DNA of 64,000 nucleotides, from the NCBI GenBank assembly GCA_017695115.1, contig JADILV010000024.1, positions 62,001 through 126,000 of the forward strand, in the 5' to 3' direction. Positions within the stretch are counted from its first letter, which is position 1. Each line of letters opens with the position of its first letter. The notes below the pieces were generated by a model. That model searched no databases and was not told the DNA's origin. It worked only from the letters and a program-made list of their open reading frames with translations. Origin of the DNA: Candidatus Cryptobacteroides avicola. Lineage in GTDB: Bacteria; Bacteroidota; Bacteroidia; Bacteroidales; UBA932. Positions 8,462-17,367 of this stretch are shown piece by piece. Both the position numbers and the translations under genes were made by a program.

Positions 8462-9685
8462 ATGATAAAATCTGTCAAAACAAGTTTAATCATAATATCA
8501 GGGCTGCTGCTTGCATGGTTCCTGCCATGGTGCTATACATTCATTTCAGCAAGCCCTGTTTGGTCACCGTTCACACTGTACAGCTGTATCACACACTGTT
8601 TTGCATATATTGACTTCGACCAGGACGGGAACGTATACGGAAAGGATTTCAACGGGAACACCTATACAGAACATCAGACTGACAGCATAATGCCTCTGTT
8701 CTACTACCGCCAGCTCGCATCCGAAGGAAGACTCCCGGCAGAAATAGAAGGAGTACCGGTGACGGTCGAGACCGCAGAAAGAACAGGATTCATTTTCAGG
8801 ACATCCCCTTATGACGTAAACCGCAGAAAGCCGGAAATATACCAGTTGCTGGAGTCTGTACCTGACAGAGTGGATTTCAAGGCCCCGGATGATGTTTTCC
8901 GCATAACGGACAATGGTATTGAATTCATAGACATGAAGACCAACAGCATAAACGGAGAAAAAAGCACACTGTTCACAGATGCAATGGTCTCCTGCGGATT
9001 CTCTTTTCCGGCAAGAATTGTCTCCGGGAACGGCTCTCCCAAAAAAGAATATGACAACGGCTACCTCATCCTTGACAGCACCGGAAGACTGTTCCATCTG
9101 AAGCAGGAACATGGGATACCTGTCGTGAAAGATACCCGGGTCAGAACGCAGACCGACATAGAACATATATTCGTCACTGAATTTCCGGACAGAAAACTTC
9201 TGGGATTCGTTTCCGACACAGAAAACAGGTTCTATGGTATAGAGGCATCAGACTATTCCCTGCATGAAATCCCTGTATCAGGGTTTGATCCCGAAAGACA
9301 GGAAATGACCATAATAGGAGACATGCTCTACTGGACCATAACAGTTTCAGACCTGGAGAAAGAGCACCTTGTCGCCATGAACGCCAGGACATGGGAGCAG
9401 GCAGACACATATACCAGGGAGCAGGAGATACAGACATGGGAAAAGATTTCGGGATACCTGTTCCCTGCGGCACTTTCATTCACTTCTCCGCTTGATTCCT
9501 ATATCCAGCCCAGGCTGTCCGGCCTTTCATTCCGCGCATTATGGGCAGGCCTGATACTGGCGGCATTATATGCATTCATCAGAAGGAAAAAAGCAAAACC
9601 CGCACTCATAGCCGAATGCGGGGCCGTTGCCGTATGCGGAATATTCTTGTTTATCCCTCTGCTGGTCTTCTCCCCCAGAGAATAG
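8462..9685 (+). CDS. DUF4857 membrane protein
   Basis: This 407-residue protein has an N-terminal transmembrane segment (about 8-28), a large extracytoplasmic beta-rich domain (about 40-345, starting FDQDGNVYGKDFNGN and including GYLILDSTGRLFHLKQ), then two C-terminal helices (about 358-376 and 386-403) flanking a short basic loop RRKKAKP. The order ATPase-permease-DUF4857 is what one expects for an inner membrane complex with a periplasmic sensor or ligand-handling module. The YIDFDQDGNVYG and LDSTGRLFH stretches resemble single beta-propeller or YD-like strands. The family has no assigned activity that I know of. Confidence 0.7.
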   Translation: MIKSVKTSLIIISGLLLAWFLPWCYTFISASPVWSPFTLYSCITHCFAYIDFDQDGNVYGKDFNGNTYTEHQTDSIMPLFYYRQLASEGRLPAEIEGVPVTVETAERTGFIFRTSPYDVNRRKPEIYQLLESVPDRVDFKAPDDVFRITDNGIEFIDMKTNSINGEKSTLFTDAMVSCGFSFPARIVSGNGSPKKEYDNGYLILDSTGRLFHLKQEHGIPVVKDTRVRTQTDIEHIFVTEFPDRKLLGFVSDTENRFYGIEASDYSLHEIPVSGFDPERQEMTIIGDMLYWTITVSDLEKEHLVAMNARTWEQADTYTREQEIQTWEKISGYLFPAALSFTSPLDSYIQPRLSGLSFRALWAGLILAALYAFIRRKKAKPALIAECGAVAVCGIFLFIPLLVFSPRE

Positions 9686-9698
9686 ATCAGCCTGTCCA

Positions 9699-11000
9699 TC
9701 AGTTATATTGGGTCGTTCTCTTTGGATCCTTGAAGAAAATCGCGAACAATATGGCAACGACAAGGGCATAGACGGCAAAAACGTACCATGCCGCACTCCA
9801 GTCGCCCACCGTATAGAATACCCCGTCCACCTCGGAAGCATGCGTAAAGTGGTTTACCACAGCCTGGGCGCCTATCATCCCGATCGAGGCGCCTATACCG
9901 TTGGTCATCAGCATGAAAAGCCCCTGGGCGCTGGAGCGGATATCCTCGGTGGTCCTTTCATTGACATAAAGTGAACCCGAAATATTGAAGAAATCGAAAG
10001 CCACTCCGTACACTATCATAGACAGGATGAACATCCACACGCCGGGACCCGGATTGCCTGCACCGAACAGGCCGAAACGGAAAAACCATGCGAGCATTGC
10101 GATGAGCATCACTTTCTTTATGCCCAGTTTCCTGAGACATACCGGTATAAGAAGGATACCCAAAGTCTCGGAAACCTGGGAAATGGATATCAGGGCATTT
10201 GCGTTCTCGGCGCCGAATGTGCCGGCGTATTCAGGCATGGCCTTGAAACTGGTGATGAACGGATTCGCATAGCCGTTCGTAATCTGCAATGCCACGCCGA
10301 GCAGCATGGAAAAAATGAAGAAAACTGCCATCTGCCTGTCTTTAAACAGGGTGAACGCCTTCAGTCCGAGAGCTTCGGCAAGACTTTTATGTTCTTTGGA
10401 AGCCTTGACCGGACAGTTCTGCAACGTCATTGCATATACCATAAGAACAAGTCCCAAAACCCCTGAAGTCACGAACTGCCAGTAGGTTGACTGGAACTGG
10501 ACCCCGTCGGAGTCCCTCATGAAATTCACGAACAGCATGCTGCAGATGAACCCTACCGTGCCGAATACCCTGATGGGAGGGAAATCTTTTACGGTATCAT
10601 ACCCGTTGCTTTCAAGAATATTGTAAGCTACCGAATTCGACAGGGCTATGGTAGGCATATAGAATGCGACGCTCACACCGTATAAAGAAAATAGCGCACC
10701 GAAACCGACATCTGATCCGGCACTCATGCAATAGTATCCGGCAGCAAGCATCGCCAGACCTGCTATACCGTGGCAGATGCTGAGGACTTTCTGCGCCGGA
10801 ATGAATTTGTCAGCAATGATTCCTATAATAGCGGGCATGAAAATGGATACGATGCCCTGCATGGAATAGAACCACCCGATATGGTCGGCAAGACCGGCCT
10901 TGCCGAGATAGTTCCCCATTGAAGTTAGGTATGCCCCCCAGACTGCAAACTGAAGAAAGCTCATGACCACCAGTCTGATGCGGACCGACTTGTTTCTCAT
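9699..11000 (-). CDS. MFS nucleoside:proton symporter (NupG/XapB family)
   Basis: This 433-residue protein has about twelve hydrophobic helices. The opening RIRLVVMSFLQFAVWGAYLTSMGNYL and the stretch IIGIIADKFIPAQKVLSICH are hallmarks of the nucleoside:H+ symporter family. It would import nucleosides through the inner membrane. It converges on the DUF4857 gene with only 13 bases between stops and diverges from tgt. A -7 box on the minus strand lies at 11031-11038. deoC, which consumes deoxyribose phosphate, is elsewhere in the window but not linked. Confidence 0.85.
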   Translation of the reverse strand: MRNKSVRIRLVVMSFLQFAVWGAYLTSMGNYLGKAGLADHIGWFYSMQGIVSIFMPAIIGIIADKFIPAQKVLSICHGIAGLAMLAAGYYCMSAGSDVGFGALFSLYGVSVAFYMPTIALSNSVAYNILESNGYDTVKDFPPIRVFGTVGFICSMLFVNFMRDSDGVQFQSTYWQFVTSGVLGLVLMVYAMTLQNCPVKASKEHKSLAEALGLKAFTLFKDRQMAVFFIFSMLLGVALQITNGYANPFITSFKAMPEYAGTFGAENANALISISQVSETLGILLIPVCLRKLGIKKVMLIAMLAWFFRFGLFGAGNPGPGVWMFILSMIVYGVAFDFFNISGSLYVNERTTEDIRSSAQGLFMLMTNGIGASIGMIGAQAVVNHFTHASEVDGVFYTVGDWSAAWYVFAVYALVVAILFAIFFKDPKRTTQYN

Positions 11001-11030
11001 TGATTATCGTTTTTAAATGTTATTGGGGAG

Positions 11031-11038
11031 CAAATATA
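11031..11038 (-). promoter_or_regulatory. -7 promoter box for the nucleoside symporter
   Basis: TATATTTG on the minus strand matches the Bacteroidetes -7 consensus TAnnTTTG, 30 bases upstream of the start. No clear -33 TTG is seen at the usual spacing. Confidence 0.5.
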
Positions 11039-11060
11039 AGGGTATTTATCCGGTTTTTAC

Positions 11061-11068
11061 TATCTTTG
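11061..11068 (+). promoter_or_regulatory. -7 promoter box for tgt
   Basis: TATCTTTG matches TAnnTTTG, 37 bases upstream of the tgt start. With the box at 11031-11038 it forms a compact divergent promoter pair. Confidence 0.55.
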
Positions 11069-11105
11069 GCCCCTGAAATAATTGTAAAAACCTGCAGGAC
11101 TCACA

Positions 11106-12236
11106 ATGAAATTCGTCAAGACCGCGACAGATCCACAGTCATGCGCAAGGTGCGGGGTCATCACCACCGGGCACGGACAGATAGAAACCCCGATATTCAT
11201 GCCGGTCGGCACAGTCGGGTCGGTAAAAGGCATTTACCACAGGGACCTGAAAGAAGACATACACGCAGAAATCATACTCGGAAATACATACCATCTGTAT
11301 TTACGGCCAGGCCTTGATATCCTGCGTGCGGCAGGAGGTCTGCACAAATTCATTTCATGGGACAGGCCCATACTGACTGACAGCGGAGGATTCCAGGTGT
11401 TCTCTCTCTCTCCCATAAGGAAACTCACTCCTGACGGATGCACGTTTTCCTCCCATATAGACGGATCCAAACATACTTTCACTCCGGAGAACAATGTCGA
11501 CACCCAGAGGATCATAGGTGCGGATATCGTGATGGCACTGGACGAATGCACCCCTGGAGACGCGACTTACGAATATGCACGCAAATCGCTGAAGCTCACG
11601 CAGTCATGGCTTGAGCGGTGCATAAGGCATTTCGATGAGACCGAACCGCTGTACGGATATCCGCAGGCCTTCTTCCCCATAATACAGGGATGCGTATACC
11701 CGGATCTCAGGATCAAGGCTGTAGAACATGCCGCAAAATTTGACAGGGAAGGCTATGCGATAGGAGGCCTTGCAGTCGGAGAGCCTACAGAGAAAATGTA
11801 TGAGATGCTCGAGACCGTATGTCCGATACTGCCGGATGACAGGCCGAGATACCTGATGGGAGTAGGCACTCCTGCGAACATCCTCGAAGGAATAGCCCGC
11901 GGAGTGGACATGTTCGACTGCGTGATGCCTACACGCAACGGTCGCAACGGAATGCTTTTCACCTGGAACGGCATCATGAACATGAGGAACAGGAAATGGG
12001 CCGATGATTTCTCCCCAATCGATCCGGAAGGATCATCATTCGTGGACAGGACATACAGTAAGGCCTACCTGAGACACCTGTTCATCGCAGGTGAAATATT
12101 CGCAGGGCAGATAGCAAGCGAGCACAACCTCGCATTCTATCTGGATCTCGTGCGCGAGGCCAGAAAACACATCATCGCCGGAGACTTCAGTACGTGGAAA
12201 GAAGAAACGGTCAGACGGGTCATGACCAGACTCTGA
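11106..12236 (+). CDS. tgt: Queuine tRNA-ribosyltransferase (Tgt)
   Basis: This 376-residue enzyme exchanges guanine-34 of GUN-anticodon tRNAs for preQ1 in bacteria. Visible family motifs are TPIFMPVGTVGSVKG-like opening residues, LTDSGGFQVFSL, SHIDGSKHTFTPE, GGLAVGEP, RYLMGVGTP and MFDCVMPTRNGRNG, where Asp is the nucleophile. The usual C-terminal zinc site is degraded: where other bacteria have CxCxxC this protein reads GSSFVD, while the later His (SEHNLAFY) remains. Bacteroides enzymes, as I recall them, show the same change, so it is probably lineage-wide and not a defect. It lies 31 bases ahead of the LptF/G-like gene and is probably co-transcribed with it. Confidence 0.95.
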   Translation: MKFVKTATDPQSCARCGVITTGHGQIETPIFMPVGTVGSVKGIYHRDLKEDIHAEIILGNTYHLYLRPGLDILRAAGGLHKFISWDRPILTDSGGFQVFSLSPIRKLTPDGCTFSSHIDGSKHTFTPENNVDTQRIIGADIVMALDECTPGDATYEYARKSLKLTQSWLERCIRHFDETEPLYGYPQAFFPIIQGCVYPDLRIKAVEHAAKFDREGYAIGGLAVGEPTEKMYEMLETVCPILPDDRPRYLMGVGTPANILEGIARGVDMFDCVMPTRNGRNGMLFTWNGIMNMRNRKWADDFSPIDPEGSSFVDRTYSKAYLRHLFIAGEIFAGQIASEHNLAFYLDLVREARKHIIAGDFSTWKEETVRRVMTRL

Positions 12237-12267
12237 CGGCAGTCCCGGGAATTAAAAATGAAAAGGA

Positions 12268-13359
12268 ATGGATCTTAAACCGAGAATACTGGATCTTTAC
12301 ATAGTGAAGAAATTCATCTTCACGTTCTTCATCGCGCTGCTTCTGATAATAGGCATCGTCATCATTTTCGACATAAGCGAGAAGATAGACGACTTCGTAT
12401 CCCATGAAGCGCCTCTGAAAGCCATAATATTCGATTACTACCTGAACTTCATTCCTTATTTTATGAACATGTTCAGCCCGCTGTTCGTGTTCATTACGGT
12501 GATATTCTTCACCTCGAAGATGGCATCCAACTCGGAGATAGTAGCTATACTGTCCTGCGGCATCAGTTTCCACCGAATGATGGTGCCATATATGTTCTCG
12601 GCCGCCCTCATAGCGCTTTTCTCTCTGACACTGAGCCTTTTTATCATCCCGAATTCAAACAAGGTAATGGATGAATTCAAAAGCAAATACATAAAGACAA
12701 GCTATCAGAATACAGGCCGCGATATCCATTATCAGATTTCCCCGGGGGAATTCGTCTATGTGGAATCTTTCAGCAGGTGGAACAACACTGCGTACAAGTT
12801 CACCCTTGAGAAAGTGAAGAACAACAGGCTCATATCCAAACTGTCCGCCGAAACGGCAGTCTGGGACAGCACTTTCAACGGCTGGACCCTGAAGAAATAC
12901 ATGATCCGGGACTATACCGGAGCCATGACGGACAATATCCGCACAGGAGCCAGACTTGATACGGTGATAAACCTTACCGTCACTGACTTCTACCTGACGA
13001 AAAACACCGTCACCACCCTTTCATACAAGGAACTCAACCAGATGATAGAGACACAGAAGATGAGAGGCGATGACAATGTCAAACTGGCCCAGATAGAGAA
13101 ACATACCAGGTTCGCCCTGCCGTTCTCGGCATTCATCCTTACGATAATGGGAGTATCTCTTTCTTCAAAAAAACGGCGGGGAGGAATAGGATGGAACATC
13201 GGCATAGGTATAGCTCTCAGTTTTTCCTACATACTCTTCCTGAAATTCAGCGAAATGTTCGTCTACACTGATTTGCTGCCGCCTGGAATAGCACTCTGGG
13301 TACCGAATATCCTATACGCAATAATATCGGGATTCCTGTACAGGATAGCGCCGAAATAA
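12268..13359 (+). CDS. LptF/LptG (YjgP/YjgQ) family permease
   Basis: This is a 363-residue protein with three hydrophobic helices before and three after a large periplasmic beta-rich domain (about 125-265). The opening ILDLYIVKKFIFTFFIALL and NSEIVAILSCGISFHRMMVPY are typical of the LPS-export permeases that extract lipopolysaccharide from the inner membrane with LptB. FALPFSAFILTIMGVSLSSKKRRGG-like residues start the C-terminal bundle. Only one member is in this window, so I cannot say whether it is LptF or LptG. Confidence 0.88.
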   Translation: MDLKPRILDLYIVKKFIFTFFIALLLIIGIVIIFDISEKIDDFVSHEAPLKAIIFDYYLNFIPYFMNMFSPLFVFITVIFFTSKMASNSEIVAILSCGISFHRMMVPYMFSAALIALFSLTLSLFIIPNSNKVMDEFKSKYIKTSYQNTGRDIHYQISPGEFVYVESFSRWNNTAYKFTLEKVKNNRLISKLSAETAVWDSTFNGWTLKKYMIRDYTGAMTDNIRTGARLDTVINLTVTDFYLTKNTVTTLSYKELNQMIETQKMRGDDNVKLAQIEKHTRFALPFSAFILTIMGVSLSSKKRRGGIGWNIGIGIALSFSYILFLKFSEMFVYTDLLPPGIALWVPNILYAIISGFLYRIAPK

Positions 13360-13390
13360 TGGAAAGGGCGACTCCCTGTTCCTACCGGGC

Positions 13391-14191
13391 TTATCGGCGT
13401 CGCACACTTGAAGCTCCTGAAGAGGATATGTTCACCTCCCCGTCACCATAAACGACTATGGATGACGCTCCTGATACCTGTCCGTCAGCTTTGGAGTTGC
13501 ATTTCACATAGGCGTCACTCGCTCCCGAGACGTTGCACTTCAGACTTTCCGTCTCAATGAAAGCCTTGCCTGACGACACTGAAGAAGCTCCGGAAACAGT
13601 TACCGTATAGGAACCGACCTTACCGCTTACCGATACATCCGAAGCTCCTGAAGCATCCACATCCAAAACGTCTGCAGATACTGCCGAAGTTATGTCCGAG
13701 GCACCGGAAGCCCTCATGGACACAGACCTTTCCGCCTCAATATCGGCATTGAAACCAGATGCCCCGCTTACATGCACGGAAAGATCATCTGCTGCGATAG
13801 CGGCATCACTGCTGAAGTCTGACGCGCCCATGAGCCTTATCGTCCCGATGGCTCCGCTCGCAGGAACTACGGCTGATATTTTTCCCATATCCCTGCCTGT
13901 AAGCCTGACTGTCCCTTGTCCGAACACGTATATTTTCAGACATCCTCCTTTTTCTTCGACCTTAACATACCGGATAACGGAAGAATCCGCCTTTACCGTC
14001 ACTTTTTCCGCTGATGAAGAATACAGTACGTTTACGGCATTGGAAACTTCCAGCGAAGAATAGCTGCCGGATATATCACAGGTCTTTTCCTGCATGATTC
14101 CGGAAAGCCTTATTCCACACTTTGAAGTATTGGCACAGGATACGGCCGCAGACATGAACAGCAGCACCGAAACATAAAGAATCTTTTTCAT
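13391..14191 (-). CDS. DUF2807 (head-GIN) lipoprotein A
   Basis: This 266-residue protein has a lipobox signal (MKKILYVSVLLFMSAAVSC). The mature part is a DUF2807 beta-helix-like fold made of repeats that centre on SGAS or SGASD (at least seven copies, for example VSGASGFNADI, ASGASDITSAV, SGASSIVVYG). It ends SSSGASSVRRR. The family is abundant and uncharacterised in Bacteroidetes. It sits next to a second member of the same family on the same strand, separated by 156 bases with no clear promoter box. Cell-envelope location is firm; function unknown. Confidence 0.8.
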   Translation of the reverse strand: MKKILYVSVLLFMSAAVSCANTSKCGIRLSGIMQEKTCDISGSYSSLEVSNAVNVLYSSSAEKVTVKADSSVIRYVKVEEKGGCLKIYVFGQGTVRLTGRDMGKISAVVPASGAIGTIRLMGASDFSSDAAIAADDLSVHVSGASGFNADIEAERSVSMRASGASDITSAVSADVLDVDASGASDVSVSGKVGSYTVTVSGASSVSSGKAFIETESLKCNVSGASDAYVKCNSKADGQVSGASSIVVYGDGEVNISSSGASSVRRR

Positions 14192-14347
14192 ATCAATGTT
14201 TTTTATGGATTGGCATTAAAAATAATCCGTCCCAATAATACGGTTACGTATATTAGAACGGATAAAGTCCTGAAATGTTGCAGCATTATGATAAACTGCA
14301 AGAAATTTTTTCAAAAATTCCTTTACGGCTCTTTCCGGAAATAATCT

Positions 14348-15151
14348 TCAGCCCTTGTCCGGAACCACCGCAGAGCCGCCTTCAGTATGTGAACCGGAGG
14401 AGTCTGCATTGCCGGAATAGTATATGAGACTCGCGCCGCTAAGAGTGCACCTGATCTCTCCGTCGCTTCTGAATGTCGCCGAACTTGCCCCGCTGAGGCT
14501 TCCGGTGCACCTGTCGATTTCCATTGAATATTTCTGGCTGTCTGAAATACCGCTGACGGATGAAGCCCCGCTCAGCACCATATTACATGACTGCACCGTA
14601 CCCGAAAGTTTCATAAATGAAGCTCCTGATGCCGACAGTCTCATATTGTCACCCTCCAGAAAGCCGCATTCAGCCAGACTTGCACCCGAAAGGTCTATGT
14701 CAAGCTCCTCTGCCTTTATCGCACCGGTAAACATGGAAGCACCTGAAGCGGCAAGAGAAAACGCATCGCTTCTGAACGGAATATCGGATATCAGAGAAGA
14801 GGCTCCGGAAAGGGTCACCGCCCTTATTCCGTCTTTGGCGGGAAGAGTCACTACTGCCTTGAAAGAATTCCATGCATCATTATCAAGCCTTACACCCTTT
14901 TCCAGACATATCTTCAAAGTACCGTCCTGCCCATAGATTTCTATATGCGGAATAATATTGACGTCAGCCTCAAGCTGAGGTACCGTACAGTCTTCGGACA
15001 GACGGACATCAATACCGGAGTAAACGGCCAGACCGGTATAAGATACCGGAACATCCACCTGCACGGTATCGGTAATTCCGGCAAGATCTATTTTACTGCA
15101 ACCGCACAATACACCCAGAAACACTACCACTGTCCACAATCGATTTTCCAT
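14348..15151 (-). CDS. DUF2807 (head-GIN) lipoprotein B
   Basis: This 267-residue protein has a lipobox (MENRLWTVVVFLGVLCGC, Cys18). It shows the same repeat logic as its neighbour: LSGASSLISDI, ASGASMFTGAI, LSGASLAECGF, SGASFMKLSG, LSGASSVSG. A hydrophobic DUF2807 head, TGLAVYSGIDVRLSEDC, precedes the repeats. The two proteins have low overall identity by eye but equal length and repeat spacing, so they look like an old tandem duplication. Role unknown; adhesion or a structural role in the outer membrane is only a guess. Confidence 0.8.
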   Translation of the reverse strand: MENRLWTVVVFLGVLCGCSKIDLAGITDTVQVDVPVSYTGLAVYSGIDVRLSEDCTVPQLEADVNIIPHIEIYGQDGTLKICLEKGVRLDNDAWNSFKAVVTLPAKDGIRAVTLSGASSLISDIPFRSDAFSLAASGASMFTGAIKAEELDIDLSGASLAECGFLEGDNMRLSASGASFMKLSGTVQSCNMVLSGASSVSGISDSQKYSMEIDRCTGSLSGASSATFRSDGEIRCTLSGASLIYYSGNADSSGSHTEGGSAVVPDKG

Positions 15152-15238
15152 ACCTTTAATAATATACTAACTTTCAACCGGACACAAGATGCAGAAAAAA
15201 CGGCTCGTGTTGCACCGGGGCAAAGAAAACCGACAATA

Positions 15239-17275
15239 TCAGTCGTTTATAAGGCCCGACTTCTCCATAAGGGCCTCCGGATCCGGATCACGTCCTCTGA
15301 AATTGCGGTAAAGCACATCAGGATCTTCCGTACCTCCTTTAGAAAGTATGTTTTCCCTGAATGAAGCGGCAGTGGACCTGTCGAAAATACCGTTTTTCCT
15401 GAAAAGGGAAAACGCGTCCGCTTCAAGGACTTCGGCCCATTTGTAAGAATAATAGCCTGCAGCGTATCCTCCGGAGAAAATATGGTTGAATGCCGGAGAA
15501 ACGGCAGCTTCCGGCACATCAGGCATCACTGCATACGGGCCGAGCACCTTTTTTTCATATCCGACAGTCCCTTCTTCCGGCAGTCTTTCAAGCGTATGCC
15601 AGGCCATGTCTAAAATCCCGAACTGCAGCTGGCGTACCTGCTGGTAGCCGGCCATATAATTCTTCGCTCTTACAATCTTCCGTATCAACTCTTCCGGGAC
15701 AGGCTCTCCGGTCCTGAAATCCCTGGCAAACGTCTTCAGATACTCAGGCTCGTATGCCCAGTTCTCCATTATCTGTGACGGCAGTTCCACAAAATCGCGT
15801 GCTACCGAAGTTCCTGTCAGGGAAGAGTATCTGCCCTCCGACATGATACCGTGAAGAGCATGTCCGAACTCATGCAGAAGAGTAGTCAGTTCATCATGAG
15901 TAAGCAATGACGGGACATCTCCTGCCGGTTTGGTGAAATTTGTCACTATGCTTACCAGAGGTCGCTCCTCCACTCCGTTCCTGATGCTCTGGCCACGGAA
16001 CTCCGTCATCCAAGCACCGCCTCTTTTTCCTTCTCTCGGGAAAAAATCCGCATAGAAAACCGCAAGGTGCCTTCCGTCTTCGTCCGTGACATCATAGGCT
16101 TTCACGTCTTTATGATAGACCGGAATATCATCCGCTTCGGTAAACCTGATTCCATAAAGGCGCCATGCAAGATCGAATACGGCAGCAATACAATTCTCCA
16201 GTCTGAAGTACGGCTTGAGGAGTTCTTCATTAATAGAGAACTCAGCCTCCTTGTACCTTTCCGCCCAAAAAGACAAATCCCATGGCATGAGTCTGCTGTC
16301 TTCGAATCCGTGGGCCGCAGCATAGGCGAAAATCCTTGCGATTTCGTCTTTTGCAAACGGCAGCGAGCGGGACATAAGCGACCCCAGGAAATCCTCCACT
16401 GTACGCGGTGTCTTCGCCATATTCTCTTCAAGCGCGTAGTCGGCATAGTTCCTGTATCCGAGCATGGCTGACATCCTGAGCCTCAAATCGGCCATCCTCA
16501 TGACGATACCGGTATTGTCGGTCTCCCCTGCCGTCCCTTTGGTATTATAGGCCATATACATCTGTCTGCGCAGCTCCCTTTTCCTGCTGTATTTCATGAA
16601 AGGAGCATAACTCGGATAATCCAGGGTGAAGACCCATCCGTCAAGCCCCTTCTCTTTTGCCGCGGCTTCTCCCATGCGGGCCACATAGTCCGGAAGCCCG
16701 TCCATATCACCGGAATCGGTAATATGGAGACTGTATGCATTGGACGAACGGAGGACATTGTTCCCGAAAGACAAAGACAACAATGACAATTCTTCGGCAT
16801 ACTTGCTGTAAATCTTCTTGTCTTCATCCGAAAGTGCGGCACCGTTCCTGACAAAAGATCTGTAAGTATTTTCCAGCAGCTTTTCCTGATCTTTGTCCAG
16901 GACAAGACCGTCTTTCCTTTCATAGACCGACCTGACCCGTTTGAAAAGATCTCCGTTCAGCGATACGTACATTGAATATTCCGTAAGCATGGGGGATACC
17001 TTTTCTGCAATGGACTGCATCTCCTCATCCGATTCGGCTTCCAGCAGGTTGAAAAAGACGGAAGAGACCCTGTCCAGTGTCCTCCCGCTGTATTCAAGTG
17101 CTTCAATGGTATTTTCAAAATCCGGGACATCCGGGTCGGACACTATCGCATCGATTTCCGCCCTGGCTTCTGCGATTCCGGCTTCAAACGCAGGAAGATA
17201 GTGCTCTGCCTTTATAAGATCGAAGCGCGGGGCGCCCCACCTGCATGCAGACTCTGTCAATAAAGGATTTTCCAT
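15239..17275 (-). CDS. dcp: M3 family zinc peptidase (peptidyl-dipeptidase Dcp-like)
   Basis: This 678-residue enzyme carries the HEFGHALHG zinc motif at about residue 468, and the third ligand region ELPSQIMENWAYEP downstream, both diagnostic of the thimet/Dcp family. The start MENPLLTESACRWGAPRFDLIKAEHYLPAFEAG-type opening is the normal Dcp N-terminus; upstream in-frame codons back to 17368 add an unrelated basic stretch, so ATG 17275 is chosen. The length matches the family (about 680). No signal peptide is present, so it acts in the cytoplasm, where it removes dipeptides from C-termini of oligopeptides. Confidence 0.92.
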   Translation of the reverse strand: MENPLLTESACRWGAPRFDLIKAEHYLPAFEAGIAEARAEIDAIVSDPDVPDFENTIEALEYSGRTLDRVSSVFFNLLEAESDEEMQSIAEKVSPMLTEYSMYVSLNGDLFKRVRSVYERKDGLVLDKDQEKLLENTYRSFVRNGAALSDEDKKIYSKYAEELSLLSLSFGNNVLRSSNAYSLHITDSGDMDGLPDYVARMGEAAAKEKGLDGWVFTLDYPSYAPFMKYSRKRELRRQMYMAYNTKGTAGETDNTGIVMRMADLRLRMSAMLGYRNYADYALEENMAKTPRTVEDFLGSLMSRSLPFAKDEIARIFAYAAAHGFEDSRLMPWDLSFWAERYKEAEFSINEELLKPYFRLENCIAAVFDLAWRLYGIRFTEADDIPVYHKDVKAYDVTDEDGRHLAVFYADFFPREGKRGGAWMTEFRGQSIRNGVEERPLVSIVTNFTKPAGDVPSLLTHDELTTLLHEFGHALHGIMSEGRYSSLTGTSVARDFVELPSQIMENWAYEPEYLKTFARDFRTGEPVPEELIRKIVRAKNYMAGYQQVRQLQFGILDMAWHTLERLPEEGTVGYEKKVLGPYAVMPDVPEAAVSPAFNHIFSGGYAAGYYSYKWAEVLEADAFSLFRKNGIFDRSTAASFRENILSKGGTEDPDVLYRNFRGRDPDPEALMEKSGLIND

Positions 17276-17367
17276 TCCGTAAACTGATTTTAAGGCAGGC
17301 TGCGGGCCTGCGCGGATGATTCTTCCGATCATCCGGGCTGCAAATATAATAATTTCCCTGCAGCGCA

